This document shows, piece by piece, positions 1 through 7,573 of a DNA stretch of 42,635 nt. Position 1 is the first letter of the stretch, and each line of letters starts with the position of its first letter. The DNA is from Pseudomonas viridiflava (lineage in GTDB: Bacteria > Pseudomonadota > Gammaproteobacteria > Pseudomonadales > Pseudomonadaceae): positions 1-42,635 of the forward strand of contig NZ_UTBG01000244.1 of NCBI RefSeq assembly GCF_900580675.1. Reading direction: 5' to 3'. A model generated the notes under the pieces. It had not been told where the DNA came from. It ran no database searches and saw only the letters and a list, made by a program, of their open reading frames with translations. The position numbers and the translations under genes were made by a program.

Positions 1-111
1 AGCCCTTTTGGCTACTTTTGGGGCTCTTTTCCAAAAGTGACCCGCCGTAAGGGCGGAACCCTAAGCCGCCGTTACCGCAGCAACGGTTACCCCCCCCCCC
101 GAAAGCCCCCC
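1..111. repeat. Structured repeat-like intergenic block at window edge
   Basis: No gene is supported here. Three dyads lie in a row: an 8-bp perfect pair ACTTTTGG/CCAAAAGT (14-21/31-38), a 5-bp pair CCGCC/GGCGG (42-46/52-56) and CCGTT/AACGG (69-73/82-86). A run of 11 C follows at 90-100. From memory, similar text (CTTTTGG...CCAAAAGTGACCCGCCGTAAGGGCGG) recurs downstream of genes in many Pseudomonas genomes, sometimes annotated as a tiny protein; that is recall, not a search. It follows the acyl-CoA dehydrogenase gene and may act as a terminator or a dispersed repeat. Confidence 0.45.
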
Positions 112-1263
112 TCAAAGCTGATAATTCTTCAACTCCCGAGCAATCACCATCCGCTGAATCTCACTCGTCCCCTCATAAATCTGCGTAATCCGCGCATCCC
201 GGTAATACCGCTCCACCGGATGATCCTCCAGATACCCATACCCCCCATGAATCTGCATCGCCGAGGAGCAGACTTTCTCGGCCATTTCCGAGGCGAACAA
301 CTTGGCCTGTGAAGCCTCCGACAAACACGGCTTGCCCGCGGAACGCAGGCGCGCTGCGTGCAGGATCAGCAGCCGTGCAGCATTCAGCCGGGTCTGCATA
401 TCCGCCAGCAGGTTGGCCACGCTTTGATGCTCAATGATTGCCTTGTCGAATTGCACGCGGTCACGGGCATAGGCCAGCGCAGCTTCAAATGCCGCACGGG
501 CGATGCCCAAGGCCTGGGCAGCAATGCCGATACGCCCGCCCTCCAGGTTCGACAGCGCAATCGCCAGGCCTTTGCCGCGCTCGCCCAGCAGGTTGGCCTC
601 GGGAACGGTGCACTGGTTAAGGGTGACGGCGCAGGTGTCCGAGGCGCGAATGCCCATCTTGTGCTCGGTGCGGTCGACCACAAACCCTGGCGTGTCGGTG
701 GGCACCAAAAACGCCGATAAGCCTTTTTTGCCCAAATCAGGGTCGGTCACCGCGAATACGATCGCCAGCTTGGCGCGCTTGCCGTTGCTGACAAATTGCT
801 TGGCACCATTGATCACCCAGTTGCCGTCGCGCAGTTCGGCGCGGGTGCGCAGGTTGTGCGCTTCGGAGCCGGCCTGGGGCTCGGTCAGGCAGAAGCAACC
901 AATCGCCTGGCCGCTGGCGAGGTCGGCCAGCCAGGTTTCCTTCTGTTCTTGTGTGCCGTAGTTGAGGATTGGCCCGCAACCGACTGAATTATGGATACTC
1001 ATCAACGCGCCGGTAGCGCCATCGCCGGCGGAAATCTCTTCAACCGCCAGGGCATACGCCACGTAATCGACATAAGTGCCACCCCATTCTTCCGGCACCA
1101 CCATGCCCAGCAGGCCGAGTTCGCCCATCTTCGCCACCAGCGCGTCGTCGATCCAGCCGGCTTTCTCCCAGGCTTGGGCGTGGGGTGCGATTTCACCGCG
1201 GGCAAAGTCACGCGCCATGTCGCGGATCATTATCTGTTCTTCTGTATATTCAATATCTTGCAT
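112..1263 (-). CDS. Acyl-CoA dehydrogenase (isobutyryl-/short branched-chain type)
   Basis: A 383-residue cytosolic FAD enzyme that oxidises an acyl-CoA to the 2-enoyl-CoA and passes electrons to ETF. The usual three-part fold is visible: the N-terminal helical domain (about 1-115), a middle beta domain with the FAD-contact motif CFCLTEPQAGSEA, and a C-terminal helical domain ending with the family signature QIYEGTSEIQRMVIAREL, whose Glu after Tyr is the usual catalytic base. Length is normal for the family. It starts with ATG 3 bases after the stop of the upstream hydrolase gene, so the two are translationally coupled. Pairing with a 3-hydroxyisobutyryl-CoA hydrolase suggests isobutyryl-CoA (valine) oxidation; substrate cannot be fixed from sequence alone. 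Confidence 0.9.
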   Translation of the reverse strand: MQDIEYTEEQIMIRDMARDFARGEIAPHAQAWEKAGWIDDALVAKMGELGLLGMVVPEEWGGTYVDYVAYALAVEEISAGDGATGALMSIHNSVGCGPILNYGTQEQKETWLADLASGQAIGCFCLTEPQAGSEAHNLRTRAELRDGNWVINGAKQFVSNGKRAKLAIVFAVTDPDLGKKGLSAFLVPTDTPGFVVDRTEHKMGIRASDTCAVTLNQCTVPEANLLGERGKGLAIALSNLEGGRIGIAAQALGIARAAFEAALAYARDRVQFDKAIIEHQSVANLLADMQTRLNAARLLILHAARLRSAGKPCLSEASQAKLFASEMAEKVCSSAMQIHGGYGYLEDHPVERYYRDARITQIYEGTSEIQRMVIARELKNYQL

Positions 1264-1266
1264 GAT

Positions 1267-2370
1267 TTAGTTCACAACCTGCTCGAAGTGATGGAAGAAG
1301 CTTTCGACATGGGTTTTATCTAGCCCATGCAGGCTCGACGGGTTCCACCGCGGTGTCTTGTCCTTGTCGATGATCAGAGCGCGGACACCTTCAATCAGAT
1401 CGCCGCGTTCGAACCATTGACGGTCCAGGTGCAGTTCCAGGGCAAAGCAGCGTTCGAGCGGCAAGTGACGGCCGCGCCTCAGCATCTCCAGGGTGACAGC
1501 CATGGCCAAGGGCGAGCGGGTTTGCATGAGCTGGACGGTATTGAGTGCCCATTCATGGCTATCGGCGACGGTGACTTGCTGCAACTGCTCAACGATGCTC
1601 GGCACATCCGGCAGCCCGAAGAAGTGGTCGATGGCCGGGCGCAGGGCGGCGAGCGGGGCGTCGGGCAATTGCTGCACCGCGAGTTTAGCCAGCACCCCTT
1701 GTAAATCCTTGCGCGGGGTGTCGTGCCATTGCAGGTGGTCGAGTGTGTGGTCCAGGTCTGTGAGTTTGCTACTGTCCAGGTACCAATCGGCCAAACCGCA
1801 GTACAGCGCGTCGGCCGCGCGGATCTGTACCCCGGTCACGCCAAGGTAGATCCCCAGCTCGCCGGGAATCCGTGGCAGGAAGTAGCTGCCGCCGACGTCC
1901 GGGAAGTAACCAATGGCCACTTCCGGCATCGCCAGGCGGCTGCGCTCGGTGACAACACGCAAATCGGCGCCTTGCACCAGGCCCATGCCGCCGCCCAGCA
2001 CAAAGCCGTCCATCAGGGCCAGTACGGGCTTGCGGTAGTGATGGATGGCCAGGTCCAGCGCATATTCTTCAACGAAGAAGTCCTGGTGCAGGCTGTCGCC
2101 GTTGTTGAAGCTGTCGTAGAGCGAGCGAATGTCGCCACCGGCACAAAAGGCCTTGTCGCCGGCGCCGCGCAGCACCACGGCATACACCAGGGGGTCGTCT
2201 TCCCAGTCCTGTAACTGCCGGGTCAGGCTGCGCACCATGCCCAGGGTAATGGCATTGAGACCGGCGCGGCGGTTGAGGGTGAGGTGGCCGATATGGTTGC
2301 GTACGTCGGCCAATACGTCGTCCTGCAGTAAATCGGCGCTGCGAGCGTGGATCGAAACCTCGGCAGTCAT
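1267..2370 (-). CDS. 3-hydroxyisobutyryl-CoA hydrolase (ECH_2-type enoyl-CoA hydratase family)
   Basis: A 367-residue crotonase-fold enzyme, likely hydrolysing 3-hydroxyisobutyryl-CoA in valine catabolism. The oxyanion-hole segments are clear: GAGDKAFCAGGDIRSLY and DGFVLGGGMGLVQGADLRV, followed by MPEVAIGYFPDVGGSYFLPR. The long C-terminal part with ECH_2-style ELHLDRQWFERGDLIEGVRA, and the length near 350-385, separates it from ordinary 260-residue enoyl-CoA hydratases. I chose the ATG at 2370 (protein begins MTAEVSIHARS) because GGGAG lies 6-7 bases upstream; the frame is open further upstream but that part has no family match. It is first in a two-gene unit with the acyl-CoA dehydrogenase. 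Confidence 0.88.
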   Translation of the reverse strand: MTAEVSIHARSADLLQDDVLADVRNHIGHLTLNRRAGLNAITLGMVRSLTRQLQDWEDDPLVYAVVLRGAGDKAFCAGGDIRSLYDSFNNGDSLHQDFFVEEYALDLAIHHYRKPVLALMDGFVLGGGMGLVQGADLRVVTERSRLAMPEVAIGYFPDVGGSYFLPRIPGELGIYLGVTGVQIRAADALYCGLADWYLDSSKLTDLDHTLDHLQWHDTPRKDLQGVLAKLAVQQLPDAPLAALRPAIDHFFGLPDVPSIVEQLQQVTVADSHEWALNTVQLMQTRSPLAMAVTLEMLRRGRHLPLERCFALELHLDRQWFERGDLIEGVRALIIDKDKTPRWNPSSLHGLDKTHVESFFHHFEQVVN

Positions 2371-2511
2371 CTGTAACTCCCTGCTTTTATTGTTCTTTAT
2401 CAAGATGTTCGCGGGCGAACCTTCTCTTGATCGTACCAGTGCAAATTTGCCCAGTACAACCTTCAATCATGCAGGTCGTTTTTGCATTTATGCAGCGAAG
2501 CGTGGGTGGCT
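2371..2511 (-). promoter_or_regulatory. Spacer holding the promoter of the valine-type operon
   Basis: 141 bases between the HPP gene and the hydrolase gene, both on the minus strand. It holds the GGGAG ribosome binding site of the hydrolase. I see no convincing terminator or box beyond that, so the promoter call rests on position only. Confidence 0.3.
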
Positions 2512-3222
2512 TCAGGGCACCCGGCTGGCCAGGACCTCGCCAATGCTGCGGCGCCGCGCATGCTGTTCTGCGGTGTGGATCAGTTGTTCCAGTTCCGCGG
2601 GCGCCACGTCGAAGAACTGCTCCATTTCGGCCAACGCCAATTTCAGGTCGGTGGCGGTAATGGCAGGATCGGTCCCGGCTTGAGGGACAGGTACGAGCAT
2701 CGCTGGCGCCTCGGCTGCACCCTTGGGGTAGCGCGTGCGTGTTGCGTTGTTGTAGGCCAGTGCGAAGCCCAGCAGCGCCCCGGCCCCCAGGAGCACGGCG
2801 CCCAATTCATGCCAGCCAAGGGCCGCCGAGGCCGGGTCCGCCAGTACCAGGGTCATGGCCAGACCGCCGGCAGGCGGGTGCAGGCAGCGCAGCCAGCACA
2901 TCAACACCACTGCCATCCCGGCCGCCAGGCAGGCGCCGCCCAGGGTACGCCCCAGCACGCGAGCAACCAGCAAGGCCACGACACCGGCGCACACATAGCT
3001 GCCAATGATCGACCACGGCTGAGCCAGCGCCCCGGATGACACCGCGAACAGCAACACTGCCGAAGCCCCCAGCGGACCCAGCAGATGCAGCGCTACCTGC
3101 ATGCCAAATACCTGGGCACACAGCCAGACACTGAAAAGCGAGCCCAGCGCCATGCCGATCGCGGCGCGGCTCCATTCTGTCGGGCGGGTATTGATGGCGG
3201 CGGGGAACCAGCGAGTAAGCAT
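2512..3222 (-). CDS. HPP-family integral membrane protein
   Basis: A 236-residue protein with four to five hydrophobic helices in its first 150 residues and a hydrophilic C-terminal tail of about 80 residues. The membrane part reads as an HPP domain (Pfam HPP, named for a His-Pro-Pro motif): LRCLHPPAGGLAMTLVLADP is present. Relatives in cyanobacteria transport nitrite, but most bacterial ones are uncharacterised, so no substrate is given. I place the start at the ATG at 3222 (MLTRWFPAAI); the frame is open upstream but that stretch has no membrane or HPP character. There is no strong ribosome binding site before it, so the exact start is uncertain. Confidence 0.75.
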   Translation of the reverse strand: MLTRWFPAAINTRPTEWSRAAIGMALGSLFSVWLCAQVFGMQVALHLLGPLGASAVLLFAVSSGALAQPWSIIGSYVCAGVVALLVARVLGRTLGGACLAAGMAVVLMCWLRCLHPPAGGLAMTLVLADPASAALGWHELGAVLLGAGALLGFALAYNNATRTRYPKGAAEAPAMLVPVPQAGTDPAITATDLKLALAEMEQFFDVAPAELEQLIHTAEQHARRRSIGEVLASRVP

Positions 3223-3406
3223 GAGACGAGTCCATAAACAGCAGGCAAAAAAAAGGCTTGTCTGGTTGCCCGGAAAAGCCCTTGAAGGTTCCAACGTTTG
3301 GGGGAAGGAACCTGTGCAGTGTGCCGTGCCGGTCAAGGCAGTGCCAATGCATATTAATGAGGGTTGAATACAAAAAAATGAATTTAAAGGCCATGAACCC
3401 AGCAGA

Positions 3407-3643
3407 CTACGTCGGGAGCGGTGTGGTGAGTTTTCCCAGTACACGGTCATCGGTTTCAGCGTTGAACAAGCGGTTACGCAGGTTTGCCTGTAGCTCGGGG
3501 TCATTGCTCAGCGGCCCTTTCAGTGCCACCAGGGCATTGCGCAACTGCATCAGTCGGTGCAGCGGCGGAACGGGTAGATAGCCGACGTGCACCTTATCGC
3601 GGGCTGGAGCAGTACAGGTGTCATGCGAAACATCATCTGGCAC
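3407..3643 (-). CDS. Small hypothetical protein, GTG start
   Basis: A 78-residue hydrophilic protein of unknown function. It begins with GTG at 3643, supported by GAGGAC 6-8 bases upstream. The N-terminal third is Pro-rich (VGYLPVPPLHRL) and the rest is predicted helical (LRNALVALKGPLSNDPELQANLRNRL). No signal peptide, membrane segment or cysteine pattern of note. It sits alone between the HPP gene and the glycosyltransferase gene. I do not recognise a family. Reality rests on the ribosome binding site and on the absence of any competing gene. Confidence 0.5.
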   Translation of the reverse strand: MPDDVSHDTCTAPARDKVHVGYLPVPPLHRLMQLRNALVALKGPLSNDPELQANLRNRLFNAETDDRVLGKLTTPLPT

Positions 3644-3831
3644 GGCGTTGTCCTCATCTGAAATAAGCCGCGATGGCTATAGCGTCCCTGTTGTTATCCA
3701 TGACCCATGGCGGTAAATATTCACCGCACATGGGACTGGAGTTTACAGAGGGGTTTCAGGCGCGGGAAAGTGAAATGACACCAGCCATTACGTATAGGTG
3801 TGTAGGACTATTCCAGGCTGGTGACGTTGAT
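3644..3831. other. Gene-free spacer downstream of the arn operon
   Basis: 188 bases between the end of the glycosyltransferase gene and the small GTG-start gene. It carries that gene's ribosome binding site. No T-tract terminator or repeat is convincing here. Confidence 0.4.
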
Positions 3832-5448
3832 TCAAGGTCGCGGGATTTTGGCCAGATACAGCAGCACATACGCGTTGCGATCAAACTCGCCGGTCAGGGT
3901 GGGGGTGATGTCGCGAAAACGCGGGTCTTGCAAACTCTTGTAATCCGCCTCGCTCATCACCAGCCAGGCCGGCCCTTGTATCGGGTTCAGGTCAGCGGGT
4001 TGCTGGGTGAACAAAGGTACCTCGTCGCAGTTGAGGTTAACCATATATTTGATCGCCTTGGCGTCTTTGCCCAGGCCGTGCAAGATCACCGGCGCCCGCT
4101 GTTGCATGACCTGCTCATGCACCTGCAGCGTGAAGGTGCGGGTGTCGTACACCGCGCGTACCAGCGGCTCGACCACGCCGATATAGGTCACCCATACCGC
4201 CACGACGGCGACCAAAGCCGGCCCAATGGGCCTGGCTTTCCACAACGCCAGCAGCGCCAGGGCCTGCAACCCGCCCAGCACCGCGAATGCCAGCCCTAAA
4301 GCGTCCAATTGCTCCGCATAGTGGCGACGCGCGACGATCAGGCCGGCGATCAGCAACGCCGGAAGCACCGTCCAGATGGCCAGCATCAGCCCGCGGAGCC
4401 CGGCAAACAGTCGACCGTGCCCGGCCTGGAACGGATAGGCCGCAATGATCGCCGCCATGGGCAGCATCGGCAGCACATAGCGGGCTTTTTTCGCCTCGGG
4501 AATCGACAGGCCCAGCATCACCAGCAAGCCGGCGGCCGCGCAGTACAGTACCAACTGCAGGGCCGGTTCCGGCGTGCGTCGCCCACCCAGCGCCACGGCC
4601 AGCAGCACCAGCAGCGCCAGCGGATACGCCATCGCGTAATTGCCCAGTGAGCTGGTGAAGTAATACAGCACGCCGCTGGAGCCTTCGCTGCCATCCATGC
4701 GCCCCAGGAACTGCATGCGGATCACGTCCTGCATGAAGCTTTCGCCGCCACTGAGCTTGGCCATCAGCAGCAACAGGCCCACGCCGGCCACCAGCAGCGC
4801 AAAGGCCAACAAGCCAAAACTGAGCAATTGGCGCCATTGGCGGTTGATCAGGTAATAGCTGCACAACACGCCTGCAGGCACCACCAGGCCAATCGGGCCC
4901 CGGATGGCAAAGCCGATAATCAGCAGCAGGTACAACCAGTGCAGGCGTTTGTTTGCCCCGAAATGGTCATGCGCATACCCCAGGTAGAACACCGCCAGGG
5001 TGATGGCCGCGAGCATTTGGTCGAGGGACACCGAACGGGTCTCGCTGATAAACGTACTGCTCAGCAACAGCAGCGCGATGCTCAGCAGGCCCCAACGCTG
5101 GGAGTAGGGCGCCGTGAGGCGGTACACCAGGGTGACAATCACTGCCGACGCCGTCGCCGTGGGCAGCCAGGCCGTGAGGCTGGTGACCTGGCCCAGAGGC
5201 AGCGAGAGCAGCCAGGTCAGCAGCGTCGAGGTGGCCAGGTAATCGGCATACGGCTGCCCGTAGGTGGTGGGGAAGAACCCGGGCCCATGGCGCAGCATCT
5301 CCTGGGCGAAGAGCACGAAGCGCGAGTCGAAGCCGATAATCGCCTGGTGCCAGCTGCCGGCGATAAACAACAACAGCGCGAGCACGCCCAAGCCGAGGGA
5401 TTGGCGGCGGATCGTCAGGTTCAGCAGGGGCGGTTGAGCTTTGTTCAC
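3832..5448 (-). CDS. GT-C (family 39 type) membrane glycosyltransferase, ArnT paralogue
   Basis: A 538-residue inner-membrane protein with about 12 hydrophobic helices and a soluble C-terminal domain of about 110 residues. It has the general ArnT/PMT plan: first helix, then a periplasmic loop with an acidic residue (IIGFDSRFVLFAQEML) where ArnT has WIPDETRYAQISQEML, then LDQMLAAITLAVFYLGYAHD. Such enzymes move a sugar from a polyprenyl-phosphate carrier to a lipid or protein acceptor. It begins 3 bases after the ugd stop, so it is almost certainly last in the arn operon. Acceptor and donor are unknown; being in this operon suggests a further envelope decoration or use of undecaprenyl-phosphate-linked sugar. 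Confidence 0.82.
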   Translation of the reverse strand: MNKAQPPLLNLTIRRQSLGLGVLALLLFIAGSWHQAIIGFDSRFVLFAQEMLRHGPGFFPTTYGQPYADYLATSTLLTWLLSLPLGQVTSLTAWLPTATASAVIVTLVYRLTAPYSQRWGLLSIALLLLSSTFISETRSVSLDQMLAAITLAVFYLGYAHDHFGANKRLHWLYLLLIIGFAIRGPIGLVVPAGVLCSYYLINRQWRQLLSFGLLAFALLVAGVGLLLLMAKLSGGESFMQDVIRMQFLGRMDGSEGSSGVLYYFTSSLGNYAMAYPLALLVLLAVALGGRRTPEPALQLVLYCAAAGLLVMLGLSIPEAKKARYVLPMLPMAAIIAAYPFQAGHGRLFAGLRGLMLAIWTVLPALLIAGLIVARRHYAEQLDALGLAFAVLGGLQALALLALWKARPIGPALVAVVAVWVTYIGVVEPLVRAVYDTRTFTLQVHEQVMQQRAPVILHGLGKDAKAIKYMVNLNCDEVPLFTQQPADLNPIQGPAWLVMSEADYKSLQDPRFRDITPTLTGEFDRNAYVLLYLAKIPRP

Positions 5449-5451
5449 CTA

Positions 5452-6831
5452 TCAGGCTTCCACGACCTGCGGAAACCATTGCCGTTGCGGGATAGGTAAC
5501 TGGCAGGAATCCCCACGGCCTATCGGGAAGTACTGGAAGCCTTTACGCGCCAGGCGCTCACCTTCGTACAGGTTGCGACCATCGAAGATCACCGGGGTTT
5601 TCAGGCGTTGGTGGATCAGGTCGAAGTCCGGCGCCTTGAACTGCTGCCACTCGGTGCACACGATCAGCGCATCGGAGCCGCTCAAAGTGGATTCCGGAGT
5701 GCCCATCAGCATCAGCCGCGGGTCATCACCGTATATGCGCTGGGTTTCCTGCATGGCTTCGGGGTCAAACGCGCGTACGTTGGCGCCGGCGGCCCACAGG
5801 GCTTCCATCAGCACCCGGCTTGGCGCATCGCGCATGTCATCGGTGTTGGGCTTGAAGGCCAGCCCCCACAAGGCGAAGGTCTTGCCGCGCAGGTTGCCCT
5901 TGAAGAACGCATTGACGCGCTCAAACAGTTTGCTCTTCTGGCGCTGGTTGATCGCTTCCACCGCTTCCAGCAAGTCGCTCGAGCAGTTGGCCTGCTTGGC
6001 GCTGTGGATCAGGGCACGCATGTCCTTGGGGAAGCACGAACCACCGTAGCCGCAGCCGGGATAGATGAAGTGGTAGCCAATGCGTGAGTCGGCGCCGATG
6101 CCCAGGCGCACGGCTTCGATGTCGGCGCCAAGGTGTTCGGCAAGCTCGGCGATCTGGTTGATAAAGCTGATCTTGGTCGCCAGCATGCAGTTGGCGGCGT
6201 ACTTGGTCAGCTCGGCGCTGCGCAGGTCCATGAAGATAATGCGGTCATGGTTGCGGTTGAACGGCGCGTACAGCTCGCGCATCACTTCGCGCACTTCTTC
6301 GCGCTCGCAACCGATGACGATACGGTCCGGGCGGCGACAATCGGAAACGGCCGAGCCTTCCTTGAGGAATTCCGGGTTGGAGACGATATCGAACTCCAGG
6401 TGCCGGCCAGCCAGGCGCAGGGCTTTTTCCATGTGCGCGCGCAGGGTGTCGCCAGTGCCCACGGGCACGGTGGATTTTTCCACCAGAATCACCGGGTCGA
6501 CCCGGTGACGCGCCACTGCGTCGCCCACCGACAGCACATATTTCAGGTCGGCCGAGCCGTCCTCGTCCGAGGGCGTGCCCACGGCAATAAACAAGACCTC
6601 GCCGTGTTCCACCGCGAGTTTTTCGTCATAGGTGAAGTGCAGGCGCCCGCTTTCCAGGTTCTCCTTGACCATCGCGGCCAGCCCCGGCTCGAAGATGCTC
6701 ACATGGCCCTGCTGCAACAGCTTGACCTTGTTCTGATCGACGTCCATGCAGATCACATCGTGACCGACTTCGGCTAATACGGTGGCCTGTACCAGACCGA
6801 CGTAACCACTACCAAATACACTGATTTTCAT
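5452..6831 (-). CDS. ugd: UDP-glucose 6-dehydrogenase
   Basis: A 459-residue cytosolic NAD-dependent enzyme that oxidises UDP-glucose to UDP-glucuronate, the first precursor of UDP-L-Ara4N. The N-terminal Rossmann motif GSGYVGLV is at about 7-14, the central helix region includes VEKSTVPVGTGD and SNPEFLKEGSA, and the catalytic cysteine is C266 in YPGCGYGGSCFPKD. Length is normal. Its ATG overlaps the arnF stop by four bases (ATGA), so it is co-translated with the arn genes and feeds ArnA directly. In other species the gene is also called pmrE or udg. Confidence 0.95.
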   Translation of the reverse strand: MKISVFGSGYVGLVQATVLAEVGHDVICMDVDQNKVKLLQQGHVSIFEPGLAAMVKENLESGRLHFTYDEKLAVEHGEVLFIAVGTPSDEDGSADLKYVLSVGDAVARHRVDPVILVEKSTVPVGTGDTLRAHMEKALRLAGRHLEFDIVSNPEFLKEGSAVSDCRRPDRIVIGCEREEVREVMRELYAPFNRNHDRIIFMDLRSAELTKYAANCMLATKISFINQIAELAEHLGADIEAVRLGIGADSRIGYHFIYPGCGYGGSCFPKDMRALIHSAKQANCSSDLLEAVEAINQRQKSKLFERVNAFFKGNLRGKTFALWGLAFKPNTDDMRDAPSRVLMEALWAAGANVRAFDPEAMQETQRIYGDDPRLMLMGTPESTLSGSDALIVCTEWQQFKAPDFDLIHQRLKTPVIFDGRNLYEGERLARKGFQYFPIGRGDSCQLPIPQRQWFPQVVEA

Positions 6832-7229
6832 GGGGCATTCCTGGGACTTGTAGCGCTAGCACGGCGAGAGTTGATAACCAGCACTCCGAGGATGACCAGC
6901 GCCACCCCCAGGGTTTTTGAAAGCGAAAAATCTTCGTTGAACACTGGCAGGCTGGCCGCCAGCAGGTACACCAGCGCGTAGCTGATGCTCAGCAGTGAAT
7001 AAGCGCGGCCCAATGGCAGGTGCTTGAGCGCGCCGAGCCAGCAGAGCATCGACAGCGCGTAGGCCAGGATCGCCAGGAACACCACGCCGAGTGCCGCGAG
7101 ATCAATCCGGGCACTCAACCATTCGTTGGGCAGCGGCAAGCGCGTCATGCTCCAACGCATCCCCAGCTGGGCTGCGCTGACCAGACCGACGCTGCCCAGC
7201 GCCAGGGCAAAGCCTGTGGCGCGGCTCAT
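6828..7229 (-). CDS. arnF: Undecaprenyl-phosphate-L-Ara4N flippase subunit ArnF
   Basis: A 133-residue four-helix small membrane protein of the EmrE/SMR-like fold. With ArnE it is thought to flip undecaprenyl-phosphate-L-Ara4N to the periplasmic face. Visible marks are the late helices with LPLGRAYSLLSISYALVYLL and the C-terminal TLGVALVILGVLVI. The start codon overlaps the arnE stop (ATGA) and its own stop overlaps the ugd start. The order E-F-ugd at the end of an arn operon supports the call over a generic SMR transporter. Confidence 0.9.
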   Translation of the reverse strand: MSRATGFALALGSVGLVSAAQLGMRWSMTRLPLPNEWLSARIDLAALGVVFLAILAYALSMLCWLGALKHLPLGRAYSLLSISYALVYLLAASLPVFNEDFSLSKTLGVALVILGVLVINSRRASATSPRNAP

Positions 7230-7573
7230 ACGTGACGCCCCAGCAGCACGACGCCGCCGATCACCAGCGCCACGCCCAGCCAGTGGCGGCCGTCGATGTG
7301 CTCATGGAACACAAAGCGCGCCATTAACGTAACCAGTACAAAATTCAGGCTGAGCATGGGGTAGGCGATGCCCACTTCCAGGCGCTGCAACACCAGCAGC
7401 CACACCAGCAAACCCAGGCCCAGGCACACCAGCGCCGTCCACAGCCACGGCGAGCGCAGTTTCAGCGCCCAGCCGTCCGGCAGGTCACGCCAGCTTTCCA
7501 CGGCAAACTTCTGCGAAACCTGGCCCATGCAGGTCAGGAGGCAGGCGGCCAGTAACAGCAGGAGGGTGATCAT
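7226..7573 (-). CDS. arnE: Undecaprenyl-phosphate-L-Ara4N flippase subunit ArnE
   Basis: A 115-residue SMR-like membrane protein with four hydrophobic helices, partner of ArnF. Key text is CMGQVSQKFAVESWR near the N-terminus and LEVGIAYPMLSLNFVLVTLM in the third helix, followed by HIDGRHWLGVALVIGGVVLL. It overlaps arnT upstream and arnF downstream by four bases each. Length is close to the usual 111-115. Confidence 0.9.
   Translation of the reverse strand: MITLLLLLAACLLTCMGQVSQKFAVESWRDLPDGWALKLRSPWLWTALVCLGLGLLVWLLVLQRLEVGIAYPMLSLNFVLVTLMARFVFHEHIDGRHWLGVALVIGGVVLLGRHV

Noticed and set aside
37..312. Plus-strand 91-codon frame starting MTRRKGGTLSRRYRSNGYP
   Set aside because: It overlaps the end of the acyl-CoA dehydrogenase gene in antisense, is Arg/Pro-rich, and its first part matches the repeat-like block rather than a protein family.
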